A DNA stretch of 6,895 nt from contig CALGVF010000217.1 in the NCBI GenBank assembly GCA_937920115.1, positions 1 to 6,895 of the forward strand, in the 5' to 3' direction. Source of the stretch: an uncultured Clostridia bacterium (lineage in GTDB: Bacteria; Bacillota; Clostridia; Christensenellales; Borkfalkiaceae). Positions 1 to 6,600 of the stretch are shown here, one piece after another. The position numbers and the translations under genes are program-made. The notes beneath the pieces are model-generated. The model did not search any database. It was not told the origin of the DNA and saw only the letters and a program-made list of their open reading frames with translations. How positions within the stretch are numbered: position 1 is the first letter of the stretch; each line of letters opens with the position of its first letter.

Positions 1-1484
1 AGATACGGCTTGACCGCTTCCGCTTCTTCGCCTTCGATATATCCTACGTGGTGCAGGGCTTTCATATCCCAATCGTATATGTATACCTTGACTTTGTCGC
101 CCTCTAAAAGAAGTCCCGTACGCTTGAACTCCTGCTCCGCATATTCGTAAACGGTGTCGTTCTCGTACTCTTCTTTAATCTCGCTCATTTTAAGTCCGTC
201 GTATTTGTCGATATATCCGAGTTTTACGCCCTGCTTAATCTCTTCGTCGAGAATGTTTTTAATCTTTATACCCTCTTCGTTGTTCTTGTCCGTACCGATA
301 ACCGTCGCGGTCTCGTTGAACAGAATTTCGTTGGGTCTGTAAATGAGTTTTCTGCCCCTCTTTACGCAGATTTTCGACAAAATCTCTTCGAGATTATCAG
401 GTGCGGTCAGTTTGAAACTTTCCTTTTCGGCGGGCTTTTCTTCCGCAGTCGCTTCCGCGTTTTCCGCCGCCTCTTCGGCAACTTCTTCCGCTTCCTCGAC
501 TTCCTCTGCTTCTTCCGCTTCTTCTGCTTCTTCGGTCTCGGCTTCCGCGAGTTCTTCCGCAGCCGTTACCGCCAATTCTTCGGCTTTTTCCGCTTCGGTC
601 GGCTCTTCCGCGACTTCTTCGACGGCTTCAACCTCTTCCGTCGTTTCGGTATTCTCGGTTTCGGGTTCGATCGCTTCCGCTACCTCTTCGATAGCGTTAA
701 TTTCTTCTTCCTCTTCGGTAGTCTCGGCAGGTTCGGTTATTTTACCTACTTCTTCGATTACTTCGGGTTCGTCCGTTCCGACGACTTCTGCCTCTTCGAC
801 CGCTTCGGGTTCTTCCGCTTCGGGTTTAAGAGCCTCTTGTACTTCGGCTTCCTCTTCCTCGGCTTTCTCCGCAAGGGCGGCTACTTCGTCAAGATTTCCG
901 TCAAGGCTTCCTTCCTCTTCCAAAATAGCGTCGGTCTCTTCCTCGGCGTATTCGAGCGGAACTTCCTCTACGTCCTCTACTTCGGTAGTCGTCTCGGTCT
1001 CTTCTTCGGGTTCGACCGCTTCCGATACCTCTTCTATGGCGTTCGCTTCTTCTTCCTCTTCGGTGGTCTCGGCAGGCTCGGTTATTTTGCCTACTTCCTC
1101 GATTACTTCGGGTTCGTTCGTTCCGACGACTTCTACCTCTTCGACCGCTTCGGGTTCTTCCTCTTCTTTCTCTTCGGTAGCGGGTACGGGTTCCGCAACC
1201 TCTTCTACGTCCTCTACCTCGGTGGTCGTTTCTACCTCTTCCGCTTCGGGTTCGACCGCTTCCGCTACCTCTTCGATAGCGTTAGCCTCTTCTTCCCCTT
1301 CGGTGGTCTCCGCGGGTTCGGTTATTTCGCCTAATTCCTCGATTACCTCGGGTTCGTCGGTTCCGACGACCTCGACCTCTTCGACTACTTCGGGTTCTTC
1401 TACGTTTGCTGCGTTTTGCGTGTTTTTATCGTAATATCTTACCTTTGCGAGCCTGTTGCCGACTCTCTTTTTTAATCTACGCAT
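1..1484 (-). CDS. Acidic Glu-rich repeat protein of unknown function (C-terminus beyond window)
   Basis: I do not recognise this protein. The frame is open for 494 codons from an ATG at 1484 to the window edge. An AGGGAG ribosome site lies 6 nt upstream (1491-1496) and a near-consensus promoter lies further up. Layout: residues 1-20 are basic (MRRLKKRVGNRLAKVRYYDK). Residues ~28-280 are extremely acidic and carry three near-identical ~51-residue repeats (30-80, 110-160, 225-275) built on VVGTDEPEVIEE, ITEPAETTE and NAIEEVAEA. Residues ~280-350 are an Ala/Glu tract, probably helical. From ~355 a mixed-composition, probably folded domain begins, with ILSKICVKRGRKLIYRPNEI, then KVKVYIYDWD and HHVGYIEGEE near the edge. 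The last segment loosely recalls HIRAN-type domains, but that is a weak guess. No signal peptide or membrane segment is visible, so it is probably cytoplasmic. The basic head on an acidic body suggests binding to a polyanion or to a basic partner, which is pure inference. Confidence 0.85.
   Translation of the reverse strand, partial: MRRLKKRVGNRLAKVRYYDKNTQNAANVEEPEVVEEVEVVGTDEPEVIEELGEITEPAETTEGEEEANAIEEVAEAVEPEAEEVETTTEVEDVEEVAEPVPATEEKEEEEPEAVEEVEVVGTNEPEVIEEVGKITEPAETTEEEEEANAIEEVSEAVEPEEETETTTEVEDVEEVPLEYAEEETDAILEEEGSLDGNLDEVAALAEKAEEEEAEVQEALKPEAEEPEAVEEAEVVGTDEPEVIEEVGKITEPAETTEEEEEINAIEEVAEAIEPETENTETTEEVEAVEEVAEEPTEAEKAEELAVTAAEELAEAETEEAEEAEEAEEVEEAEEVAEEAAENAEATAEEKPAEKESFKLTAPDNLEEILSKICVKRGRKLIYRPNEILFNETATVIGTDKNNEEGIKIKNILDEEIKQGVKLGYIDKYDGLKMSEIKEEYENDTVYEYAEQEFKRTGLLLEGDKVKVYIYDWDMKALHHVGYIEGEEAEAVKPY
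660..812 (-). repeat. Acidic repeat copy 3 (residues 225-275)
   Basis: Third copy, in frame, with EAEVVGTDEPEVIEE, GKITEPAETTE and EEEINAIEEVAEAIEPE. It is followed by a degenerate form of the post-repeat block (TTEEVEAVEEV) and then the Ala/Glu-rich tract leading to the C-terminal domain. Confidence 0.85.
1005..1157 (-). repeat. Acidic repeat copy 2 (residues 110-160)
   Basis: Second copy, in frame. It has GTN in place of GTD and EEVSEAVEPE near its end. It differs from copy 3 at about 12 of 153 bases by hand count (~92% identical), so copies 2 and 3 look like the most recent duplicates. Copy 3 starts 345 nt further on; the extra 35 codons hold a unique, less repetitive linker around residues 178-215 (PLEYAEEETDAILEEEG, then DGNLDEVAALAEKA). 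Confidence 0.85.
1245..1397 (-). repeat. Acidic repeat copy 1 (residues 30-80)
   Basis: First of three in-frame copies of a 51-codon unit with the pattern EPE-x2-EE-x-EVVGT(D/N)EPEVIEE, then ITEPAETTE, then NAIEEV and EPE. By hand alignment it differs from copy 2 at about 18 of 153 bases (~88% identical). It lies 240 nt (80 codons) from copy 2. A short TTTEVEDVEEV block that follows it recurs after copy 2, so the duplicated segment is longer than the core. Confidence 0.85.
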
Positions 1485-1500
1485 ATTCTTCTCCCTATTT

Positions 1501-1513
1501 TGAGTATAACTCA
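1501..1513. promoter_or_regulatory. Perfect small palindrome at predicted transcription start
   Basis: TGAGT-ATA-ACTCA is a perfect 5-bp inverted repeat around a 3-nt centre. It touches the -10 box of the acidic-protein promoter and covers the expected start site (near 1506). It could be an operator, or the first bases of a small 5' hairpin in the mRNA. Its short length makes chance occurrence possible. Confidence 0.3.
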
Positions 1514-1542
1514 GTATACATTATTTGAACGCCGTTTGTCAA
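1513..1542 (-). promoter_or_regulatory. Sigma-A-type promoter of the acidic repeat gene
   Basis: On the minus strand the -35 box is TTGACA (1537-1542, perfect) and the -10 box is TATACT (1513-1518, one mismatch), separated by 18 nt. The predicted start near 1506 gives a leader of about 20 nt that carries the AGGGAG ribosome site. A/T-rich sequence upstream of the -35 could act as an UP element. This is the best promoter in the window and implies strong expression independent of trpS. Confidence 0.8.
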
Positions 1543-1589
1543 TAATAGTTTTTGAGCCGCGGCAAATTCATTTACTTTTCAAAAAGTAT

Positions 1590-2702
1590 TTATTTTGCGG
1601 AATACTTCTCTTTTTGTACCTTTATCAGTTCTTCGTCCGAGAAATAGTTGATTTTCATAGCGTTTTTGACTTCGCTCAGAGTCGCCGCCGCCGCCTTTTC
1701 GGCTTTCTCGCTCCCTCGTTTCAATATTTCGTACACGGCGGGAATATCCGCTTCGTATGCTTTTCTCCTCGCCCTTATGGGTTCGAGTATGGACTGTAAC
1801 ACGTCGTTTAAAAATCTCTTGACTTTCATATCGCCGAGTCCGCCCCTTTGGTAGTGGGCTTTAAGTTCGTCGAGATTGTTATAATCGGGCAGAAACGCCT
1901 TGAAATGCTCGTCCGTCGCGAACGCGTCGAGATAGGTAAACACGGCGTTGCCCTCCAAGTTGCCGGGGTCGGAAACCTTGATATGGTTCGGGTCGGTGTA
2001 CATACTCATTACTTTCGTCTTTACGTCCTCGGGGGTATCCGCAAGGTAAATGCAGTTGCCGAGCGACTTGCTCATCTTCGCTTTGCCGTCCGTGCCGGGA
2101 AGTCTTAAACAAGCCTTTCTCGAAGGCAATACCGCTTCGGGTTCGACGAGCGTTTCGCCGTAAACCGAGTTGAATTTGCGGACGATTTCCTTGGTCTGTT
2201 CTATCATCGGCAGTTGGTCCTCGCCCACGGGAACGATATTCGCCTTGAACGCCGTGATGTCCGCCGCCTGACTTATCGGGTAAGTGAAGAAGCCGACGGG
2301 AATGCTCGTCTCGAAGTTACGCATCTGAATTTCGCTCTTTACGGTCGGGTTTCTTTGAAGTCTCGACACGGTAACGAGGTTCATATAGTAAAAACTGAGT
2401 TCGCAAAGTTCGGGAACCTGCGACTGTATAAACAGATTTATCTTGTTCGGGTCGAGTCCGCAGGAAAGGTAGTCGAGAGCGACCTCTATTATGTTCTGCC
2501 TTACCTTTTCGGGGTTTTCGGCGTTGTCGGTGAGAGCCTGAGCGTCGGCTATCATAACGTACATATCGTCGAAATCGCCGCCGTTTTGCAGTTTCACTCT
2601 CTCCGCGAGCGAGCCTACGTAATGTCCTACGTGAAGTCTGCCCGTCGGGCGGTCGCCCGTTAAAATAATCTTCTTTCCAATCTTTTTAGTATTTTCGTCC
2701 AT
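1590..2702 (-). CDS. trpS: Tryptophanyl-tRNA synthetase
   Basis: Class I aminoacyl-tRNA synthetase, cytoplasmic, which activates L-tryptophan with ATP and charges tRNA-Trp. The 370-residue protein shows the HIGH-type signature as HVGH (residues 24-27, within GDRPTGRLHVGHYVGSL), VGEDQ at ~159-163, and a perfect KMSKS at 209-213. The Asp of QAADI (~148) sits where Bacillus-type enzymes contact the indole nitrogen. The GDRPTG version of the N-terminal motif matches the slightly longer TrpRS form of streptococci and clostridia (about 340 residues); this one carries a few extra residues at both ends, including a Lys-rich start. The ATG at 2702 has a GGGAG site 5 nt upstream. Only 25 nt separate it from whiA and no T-box or terminator is visible, so it is probably transcribed with whiA. 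No convincing terminator follows it. Confidence 0.97.
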   Translation of the reverse strand: MDENTKKIGKKIILTGDRPTGRLHVGHYVGSLAERVKLQNGGDFDDMYVMIADAQALTDNAENPEKVRQNIIEVALDYLSCGLDPNKINLFIQSQVPELCELSFYYMNLVTVSRLQRNPTVKSEIQMRNFETSIPVGFFTYPISQAADITAFKANIVPVGEDQLPMIEQTKEIVRKFNSVYGETLVEPEAVLPSRKACLRLPGTDGKAKMSKSLGNCIYLADTPEDVKTKVMSMYTDPNHIKVSDPGNLEGNAVFTYLDAFATDEHFKAFLPDYNNLDELKAHYQRGGLGDMKVKRFLNDVLQSILEPIRARRKAYEADIPAVYEILKRGSEKAEKAAAATLSEVKNAMKINYFSDEELIKVQKEKYSAK

Positions 2703-2727
2703 TGTTTCTCCCGAGCCGTCCCCCTTT

Positions 2728-3660
2728 TTAAAGGTTTTCGGCTATTTCGATTATTTTTCTGAATCTGTGATTGAGACAACTCTTGGTTATCCCGAGTTCG
2801 TCCGCAATCTCATTAAGCGTACTTTTTTTGAATTTCAGTCTCGCTTCCGCGACTTGTCTCAGCCCCTCGGGCAGACTTTTGAGACCCACAGTCTCCTCGA
2901 TTTTGTCTATCGCCCGAATCTGCTTCACCGAAGCGTCCATTTGTTTTACCATGTTCGACATTTCGCAGTTGATTTTCCTGTTCATATCGTTGTTCATATC
3001 TTTTTCGACGGCTATTTCCGACACCGTAAGCACGGCTTTGGTCGCCCCGATAAAAGCGAGCAAGTCGGATATTTCGTCTATGGTCTTGAAGTACACCACA
3101 TAAGACTCTTTTCTTGCGGTGAGTTTGGGCATAAAATACGCCTCGGAAAGTATCTCGCAGAAGTCGGTCGCCGTCTGATAGTTGGAAAAGACGAACTCCA
3201 AGTGGTAGCCCGTGTTGCTGCTTTTGCCCTCTTCGGGAACGGTCACGCTGCCCGAGCCTAAAAACGCTCCCCGAACGTAAGCCGCCCGCGTTTCGTCCGC
3301 CGCGATTTCATCGTCGATAGTAACTTTCACGGCGAGTCCGTCGCCGTCGGGTTTTACGATTCGTAGGTCTATAAGCGTGTAAACGCTGTTTTTCGTGATG
3401 AGTCGCAGAGTTTTTTTATCCTTTCTTCTGCGTTCTTCGTCGTCCCTTATTTCGCCCGTTTCGCCGTACAGGTCTAAGGCGAGTTTCGATATGAACGCCG
3501 TCGTTTTTTCGTCCGAGATAATCTCGAACCCGACCATGCCGCCCGCCGAAATAATGCTGCCGCCCGAACGAACGTAAGCGGAGAGACACGCCCTCTTTTC
3601 ATCGTCGCCGCGAAATTTTACGCCGAGAAGTTCGGCTTTCACTTTTTCCGAAAAATTCAT
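2728..3660 (-). CDS. whiA: WhiA-family DNA-binding regulator
   Basis: WhiA (DUF199) proteins control developmental cell division in Streptomyces; in Bacillus the homologue YvcL affects division and chromosome segregation. The 310-residue product has the family layout: an N-terminal LAGLIDADG-like fold beginning MNFSEKVKAELL, the conserved RGAFLGSGSV with a downstream YHLEF, then a C-terminal helix-turn-helix at residues ~281-310 (LNEIADELGITKSCLNHRFRK). The LAGLIDADG catalytic acids are not obvious, as expected for WhiA, which binds DNA without cutting it. The ATG at 3660 has a perfect AGGAGG (3669-3674) 8 nt upstream, the best ribosome site in the window. The family usually follows rapZ and yvcK; here the PHP gene precedes it directly across a 93-nt gap. 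Confidence 0.95.
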   Translation of the reverse strand: MNFSEKVKAELLGVKFRGDDEKRACLSAYVRSGGSIISAGGMVGFEIISDEKTTAFISKLALDLYGETGEIRDDEERRRKDKKTLRLITKNSVYTLIDLRIVKPDGDGLAVKVTIDDEIAADETRAAYVRGAFLGSGSVTVPEEGKSSNTGYHLEFVFSNYQTATDFCEILSEAYFMPKLTARKESYVVYFKTIDEISDLLAFIGATKAVLTVSEIAVEKDMNNDMNRKINCEMSNMVKQMDASVKQIRAIDKIEETVGLKSLPEGLRQVAEARLKFKKSTLNEIADELGITKSCLNHRFRKIIEIAENL

Positions 3661-3753
3661 TTCGCCGTCCTCCTCGTCCGCATTCTTTTTTTGTTTTCTC
3701 GGCTTGTCCGATTAACTTTTTCGGCTTGTCCGCCTTAGCCGTAGCGAGCCGAA
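3661..3753 (-). other. PHP-whiA intergenic gap
   Basis: This 93-nt gap holds the whiA ribosome site, a 12-bp direct repeat and a purine-rich stretch, but no convincing promoter or terminator. Many clostridial genomes have rapZ and yvcK at this position. I see no recognisable remnant of either, though the gap is too short to judge. Confidence 0.6.
3699..3732 (-). repeat. 12-bp tandem-spaced direct repeat upstream of whiA
   Basis: On the minus strand CGGACAAGCCGA occurs twice exactly (3721-3732 and 3699-3710), offset by 22 nt or about two helical turns, and both copies are followed by A-rich sequence. Each copy contains a CGG-N5-CCG half-dyad. The spacing would suit a protein binding one face of DNA upstream of whiA, but a simple local duplication explains it equally well. 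Confidence 0.5.
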
Positions 3754-4539
3754 CTAACGACTTTCGATGCCGTGTTCTTTCTTGTACGCCTGAAATCTCA
3801 ATTCGGGCATTCTGCCGTCGATGTTTTTGATTCTTTCGAGGGGGAAATCGACTCTTTTTATAAGTTCTTTGAAAAGTTTGTCGTCGCCCACTCTGTCGGG
3901 GGTATGAGCGTCGCTGTCGACGACGAAATTCACGCCCGTATCTATAACCTTACGCCACTGCTCGTCCGTAAGGTGAGTTTTTTTGGTGTTGATTTCGATA
4001 TAAGTTCCGTAGTCCGCCGCCGCTTTCGCAACCTCGACGGGGTCGCAGAAACAGAGGTAGCCGACGTGCGTTATAACGTCGATAGGGTTGTGTTTTATTG
4101 CGTTTACGTAGCAGTCGGTGTTGAACTTTACAAGTTTTTGAGACGGCTCTCTGTGGAAAACGCTGTCGAAAATATTGCCCCATAAAAGGTAGGTTAAATC
4201 TTTGAGCGTTTTGTAATAAATGAACCTGTGAACGCCCGCCAGAATCACGTCGAGTTTCTCGTAATCTTTCGGTTTTACGTCAATCGTGCCTTTCTCGCCG
4301 CGAAGGTTGGACTCTATTCCGAGCAGAACCTTCACGCCGTATTTTTCGCTCGCTTCTATGCACTCGTCTTTCATTTTGTCGAGCAGTCGTCTTTTCATTC
4401 CGAACGCGGGGTGCGAAAAACCGTGGTCGGTAATCGCTATGCCCGAAAGTCCTTTTTCTTTCGCCGCGACCGCGTTGTCGAATATGCTCCCCTTGCCGTG
4501 GCTGTACGTTGTGTGAGTGTGTAAATCGAAGTTAATCAT
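3754..4539 (-). CDS. PHP-domain metal-dependent phosphoesterase (YcdX-like)
   Basis: The 261-residue protein is a single PHP domain with what looks like a full trinuclear metal site. It has DLHTHTTYSHG (His7, His9, His14), ITDHG (Asp38, His39), GIES (Glu76), AGVH (His104), ITHVGY (His158) and DSDAH (Asp210, His212). This spacing resembles YcdX-type phosphatases more than histidinol-phosphate phosphatase, and no his genes are nearby. The physiological substrate is unknown. The ATG at 4539 lies inside the end of murB (8-nt overlap) and has only a weak AGG upstream, so translation is probably coupled to murB. A murB-PHP pairing ahead of whiA is common in Clostridia. The product is presumably cytoplasmic, as no signal peptide is visible. 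Confidence 0.92.
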   Translation of the reverse strand: MINFDLHTHTTYSHGKGSIFDNAVAAKEKGLSGIAITDHGFSHPAFGMKRRLLDKMKDECIEASEKYGVKVLLGIESNLRGEKGTIDVKPKDYEKLDVILAGVHRFIYYKTLKDLTYLLWGNIFDSVFHREPSQKLVKFNTDCYVNAIKHNPIDVITHVGYLCFCDPVEVAKAAADYGTYIEINTKKTHLTDEQWRKVIDTGVNFVVDSDAHTPDRVGDDKLFKELIKRVDFPLERIKNIDGRMPELRFQAYKKEHGIESR

Positions 4540-5425
4540 TAAATTCGCCTATAAATTTCAGTTCTTCTTTCAGTTCTACGCCCGTTTTTTGCTTAACGGC
4601 GTCTTTTATTTTCCTTATCAGTCGGTAAACGTCCGAACTTTTCGCCGTTTTGTCGGCTATAATGAAATTCGCGTGCTTTTCCGAGACGGTCGCACCGCCT
4701 GACGATACGCCTTTCATTCCCGATTGTTCTATGAGTTTGCCCGCAAAATATCCGTCGTTTCTGAACACGCTGCCGCAAGATCTGCCTTTCGGGGTCTTTT
4801 TCGCCCGTAGTTTCAAAAACTTTTCAATCGCCGCTTCCGACTGTTCGAACTCCACGTTCTCCAAGTTGAAACATACCGATAAAATCATATCGTCGCCGCC
4901 CGAAAATACGCTTTCGCGATAATCGAAACCGCAATCTTTCTTAGGCAGAACGCCTTTCGTCGTGACTACGTAGGAAACGTAATCGCCCGCGTTTTTGCCG
5001 TAACAGCCCGCGTTCATAGAGACCGCCCCGCCGACGGAAGCGGGTATTCCGCTTAAAAATTCGAGACCGCCGAGACTGCTGTACAAAGCCGTTTTTATCA
5101 CCGAGGAGAGAGGTTCGCCCGCAAGCGAAGTAAGCATTTTGCCGCTCACCGTAATTCCTTTCAGCCTTTCCGAACAGACCACCGCACCGCGATAGCCCTC
5201 GTCGGATATAAGTACGTTCGAGCCGTTTCCCAAAAAGACGAACGGCACGCCCTCTTCTTTCAGCCTTTTTACGACCGCGGTCGCTTTATTTACCGTGTCG
5301 GGGAACAACGCCCCGTCGGCGTTGCCGCCGATTCTGTAAGTGGTTTTCTGCGATATGGGGAAATCGAGTGTGTACTCCGTGAAACACTCTTCCGCAACTT
5401 TGGCGATGCTCGGGCAGTATGTCAT
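4532..5425 (-). CDS. murB: UDP-N-acetylenolpyruvoylglucosamine reductase
   Basis: FAD enzyme that reduces UDP-GlcNAc-enolpyruvate to UDP-MurNAc with NADPH, the second committed step of peptidoglycan precursor synthesis in the cytoplasm. FAD-binding motifs are YRIGGNAD (30-37), LGNGSNVLISDEGYRG (65-80) and SGIPASVGGAVSMNAGCYG (125-143). Active-site elements are Arg170 in YRESVF, Ser219 in CGSVFRN and a C-terminal Glu (~288, LKEELKFIG). The absence of a Tyr-loop insertion and the length of 297 residues make it a type II (S. aureus-like) MurB. FRND replaces the usual F(K/R)NP next to the catalytic Ser, a mild variation. Start choice: a GTG at 5437 is in frame, but the AGGAG site abuts and overlaps it. 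The ATG at 5425, 11 nt past AGGAG, is preferred. Confidence 0.95.
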   Translation of the reverse strand: MTYCPSIAKVAEECFTEYTLDFPISQKTTYRIGGNADGALFPDTVNKATAVVKRLKEEGVPFVFLGNGSNVLISDEGYRGAVVCSERLKGITVSGKMLTSLAGEPLSSVIKTALYSSLGGLEFLSGIPASVGGAVSMNAGCYGKNAGDYVSYVVTTKGVLPKKDCGFDYRESVFSGGDDMILSVCFNLENVEFEQSEAAIEKFLKLRAKKTPKGRSCGSVFRNDGYFAGKLIEQSGMKGVSSGGATVSEKHANFIIADKTAKSSDVYRLIRKIKDAVKQKTGVELKEELKFIGEFND

Positions 5426-5496
5426 TATATAATACACTCCTATTTTACTATATTTTCTATATTATTACAAGCGTTTTTAGGTAAACGGAAAATTTT
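5426..5496 (-). promoter_or_regulatory. AT-rich murB leader with possible promoter and RBS
   Basis: The 71 nt between the solute-binding-like gene and murB are strongly A/T-rich on the minus strand. TTGTAA, 17 nt, TAAAAT is one possible sigma-A match, but its start site would fall on or just past the AGGAG ribosome site. TATAGA and TATAGT boxes further upstream are alternatives with poor -35 partners. A promoter here is likely but its exact position is uncertain. No hairpin terminator for the upstream gene is visible. Confidence 0.35.
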
Positions 5497-6525
5497 TTAC
5501 CGCAAATTTTTGAGCGTGTTTTTAACCTTATCGCCGATAAAATCGTCGATTTTTTGCGTATTCAGTATTTTTTTAGCCTCTTCTACCGTATCTACGCCCG
5601 AAAATGGGCTTATCGTATACTTGTTTTTGTCGAAATCGTACCCGTAAAATTCGGCTTTGCCGCCCTTTTTATCGTCCGATTTCCCGTCCGCACGCATCAT
5701 GCCGATTTTCCACAATTTATCCTGCACTTTCTCGCTCGCGATATACCTTAAAAAGTCGAGACACGCCCTGTACTTTTCGTCGCCTTTCGTGGTCACGGCG
5801 ATATACTGACAGAGGTCGGAAAAGCCCGTCAGCGGATACGCGGTAAACGCCACGCCCCTCTTTTCGAGTCGCCTTAAATCTCGCTGAGTTCCAAGGAGTA
5901 CGTTGCCGTCCTTAGTTACGAATTTAAGGTAGGCGTCCATAGGCGAAAGGTACTCGGCGGCAGTCGCGGTAACGCCCGAAGTTTTCATCGCAAGGACGGG
6001 AAGATTATACGAATTTTGAGAGACAATCACGCTGCCTACGTTGGCGTTTTTTGAATTTAGCCCCTCTATAAGTCGATTATCGGCTTGTTTTGCGATTAAA
6101 TAGTAACCGCCGAAGCACCACGGAACGGCGTAGGTTTTACCGCCGATAACGCCGCCTTTGAAGTCGGATGAGGGGAGTTCGCGGCATAAAAGCCGAACGG
6201 AATCGACCCCCACGCCGAACGATACCATATCGGGAATTTCGCCGTTTTCGATACTTTTTTTCACGCTTTCGGGGGTATGAGATTTGACGAGAATTATTAT
6301 TCCGTCGTCCGTCCGCTCGTTCGCCCTTGCGGCTAAAAAATCGGCTCTCGACCCCATCCCGCCCTCGAACACGTCGATATTCCACAGCGTAAGCACGAAT
6401 TTATACTCTTCGGTTTTTATCGGTTTTTCCTCGCCCTTAACGCTTTCGGGAAAGGCGAAAAGGGGAGTGAAAACGACTATCGCGACCGTCATAACGGCGG
6501 CGATTATCCGCGTTATTTTCCACAT
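5497..6525 (-). CDS. Extracellular solute-binding-like protein, orphan
   Basis: The 342-residue product starts with a signal sequence or anchor: Lys3 and Arg6, then a hydrophobic core at ~7-24 (IIAAVMTVAIVVFTPLFA). The mature part resembles family 1 (sugar-type) ABC substrate-binding proteins: LTLWNIDVFEGG at 45-56, a helix, then IPDMVSFGVG at ~97-106, GKTYAVPWCFGGYYL at 129-143, and a late region around FLRYIASEKVQDKLWKIGMM. It is shorter than the usual 400-450 residues and has no lipobox Cys, which is unusual for a Gram-positive binding protein; it may be membrane-anchored or released. No ABC permease or ATPase gene is adjacent, so the substrate and any transport role are unknown. The ATG at 6525 has no Shine-Dalgarno site but gives the best signal sequence. 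An internal ATG at codon 12 would remove the charged N-terminal residues. Confidence 0.8.
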   Translation of the reverse strand: MWKITRIIAAVMTVAIVVFTPLFAFPESVKGEEKPIKTEEYKFVLTLWNIDVFEGGMGSRADFLAARANERTDDGIIILVKSHTPESVKKSIENGEIPDMVSFGVGVDSVRLLCRELPSSDFKGGVIGGKTYAVPWCFGGYYLIAKQADNRLIEGLNSKNANVGSVIVSQNSYNLPVLAMKTSGVTATAAEYLSPMDAYLKFVTKDGNVLLGTQRDLRRLEKRGVAFTAYPLTGFSDLCQYIAVTTKGDEKYRACLDFLRYIASEKVQDKLWKIGMMRADGKSDDKKGGKAEFYGYDFDKNKYTISPFSGVDTVEEAKKILNTQKIDDFIGDKVKNTLKNLR

Positions 6526-6530
6526 ATTAA

Positions 6531-6536
6531 ATTATA
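6531..6536 (-). promoter_or_regulatory. TATAAT box close to the start codon (possible leaderless mRNA)
   Basis: A perfect TATAAT lies 5 nt upstream of the ATG at 6525 on the minus strand. If it is a -10 box, transcription would begin at or within a base or two of the start codon. That would explain the lack of a ribosome site. No good -35 box is found 16-18 nt further up (TTTTAT or similar), so chance in an AT-rich leader is possible. Confidence 0.35.
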
Positions 6537-6600
6537 TGATTGAGACGGGAAAAATAAAACGATTATTAAAATAAAGAAAAAGCAGAAAAAGGTAATTTTA

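Noticed and set aside
837..1334. Second plus-strand frame (Phe/Gly/Tyr-rich) over the same region
   Set aside because: Another shadow of the same repeats, with low-complexity composition and no independent promoter or RBS.
343..1434. Long plus-strand reading frame rich in Ser, Ala and Thr opposite the acidic gene
   Set aside because: It is the antisense shadow of GAA/GAG-rich codons: TTC/CTC runs read out of register give Ser. The minus frame has a near-consensus promoter, a good RBS and a structured protein layout.
1561..1590. TACTTTT-TG-AAAAGTA dyad after the trpS stop as a terminator
   Set aside because: The 7-bp stem is A/T-rich with a 2-nt loop and has no T tail, so it is too weak to call a terminator.
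3657..3683. Eight-codon minus-strand mini-ORF (MRTRRTAK) whose TGA overlaps the whiA ATG
   Set aside because: It contains the AGGAGG that serves whiA and has no convincing ribosome site of its own; probably coincidence.
3718..3753. CGGCT...AGCCG dyad after the PHP gene as a terminator
   Set aside because: On the minus strand the stem is followed by A residues, not T, and on the plus strand no gene needs terminating there.
5426..5437. GTG start for murB at 5437
   Set aside because: The AGGAG site touches and overlaps this codon, leaving no spacer; the ATG at 5425 is correctly spaced.
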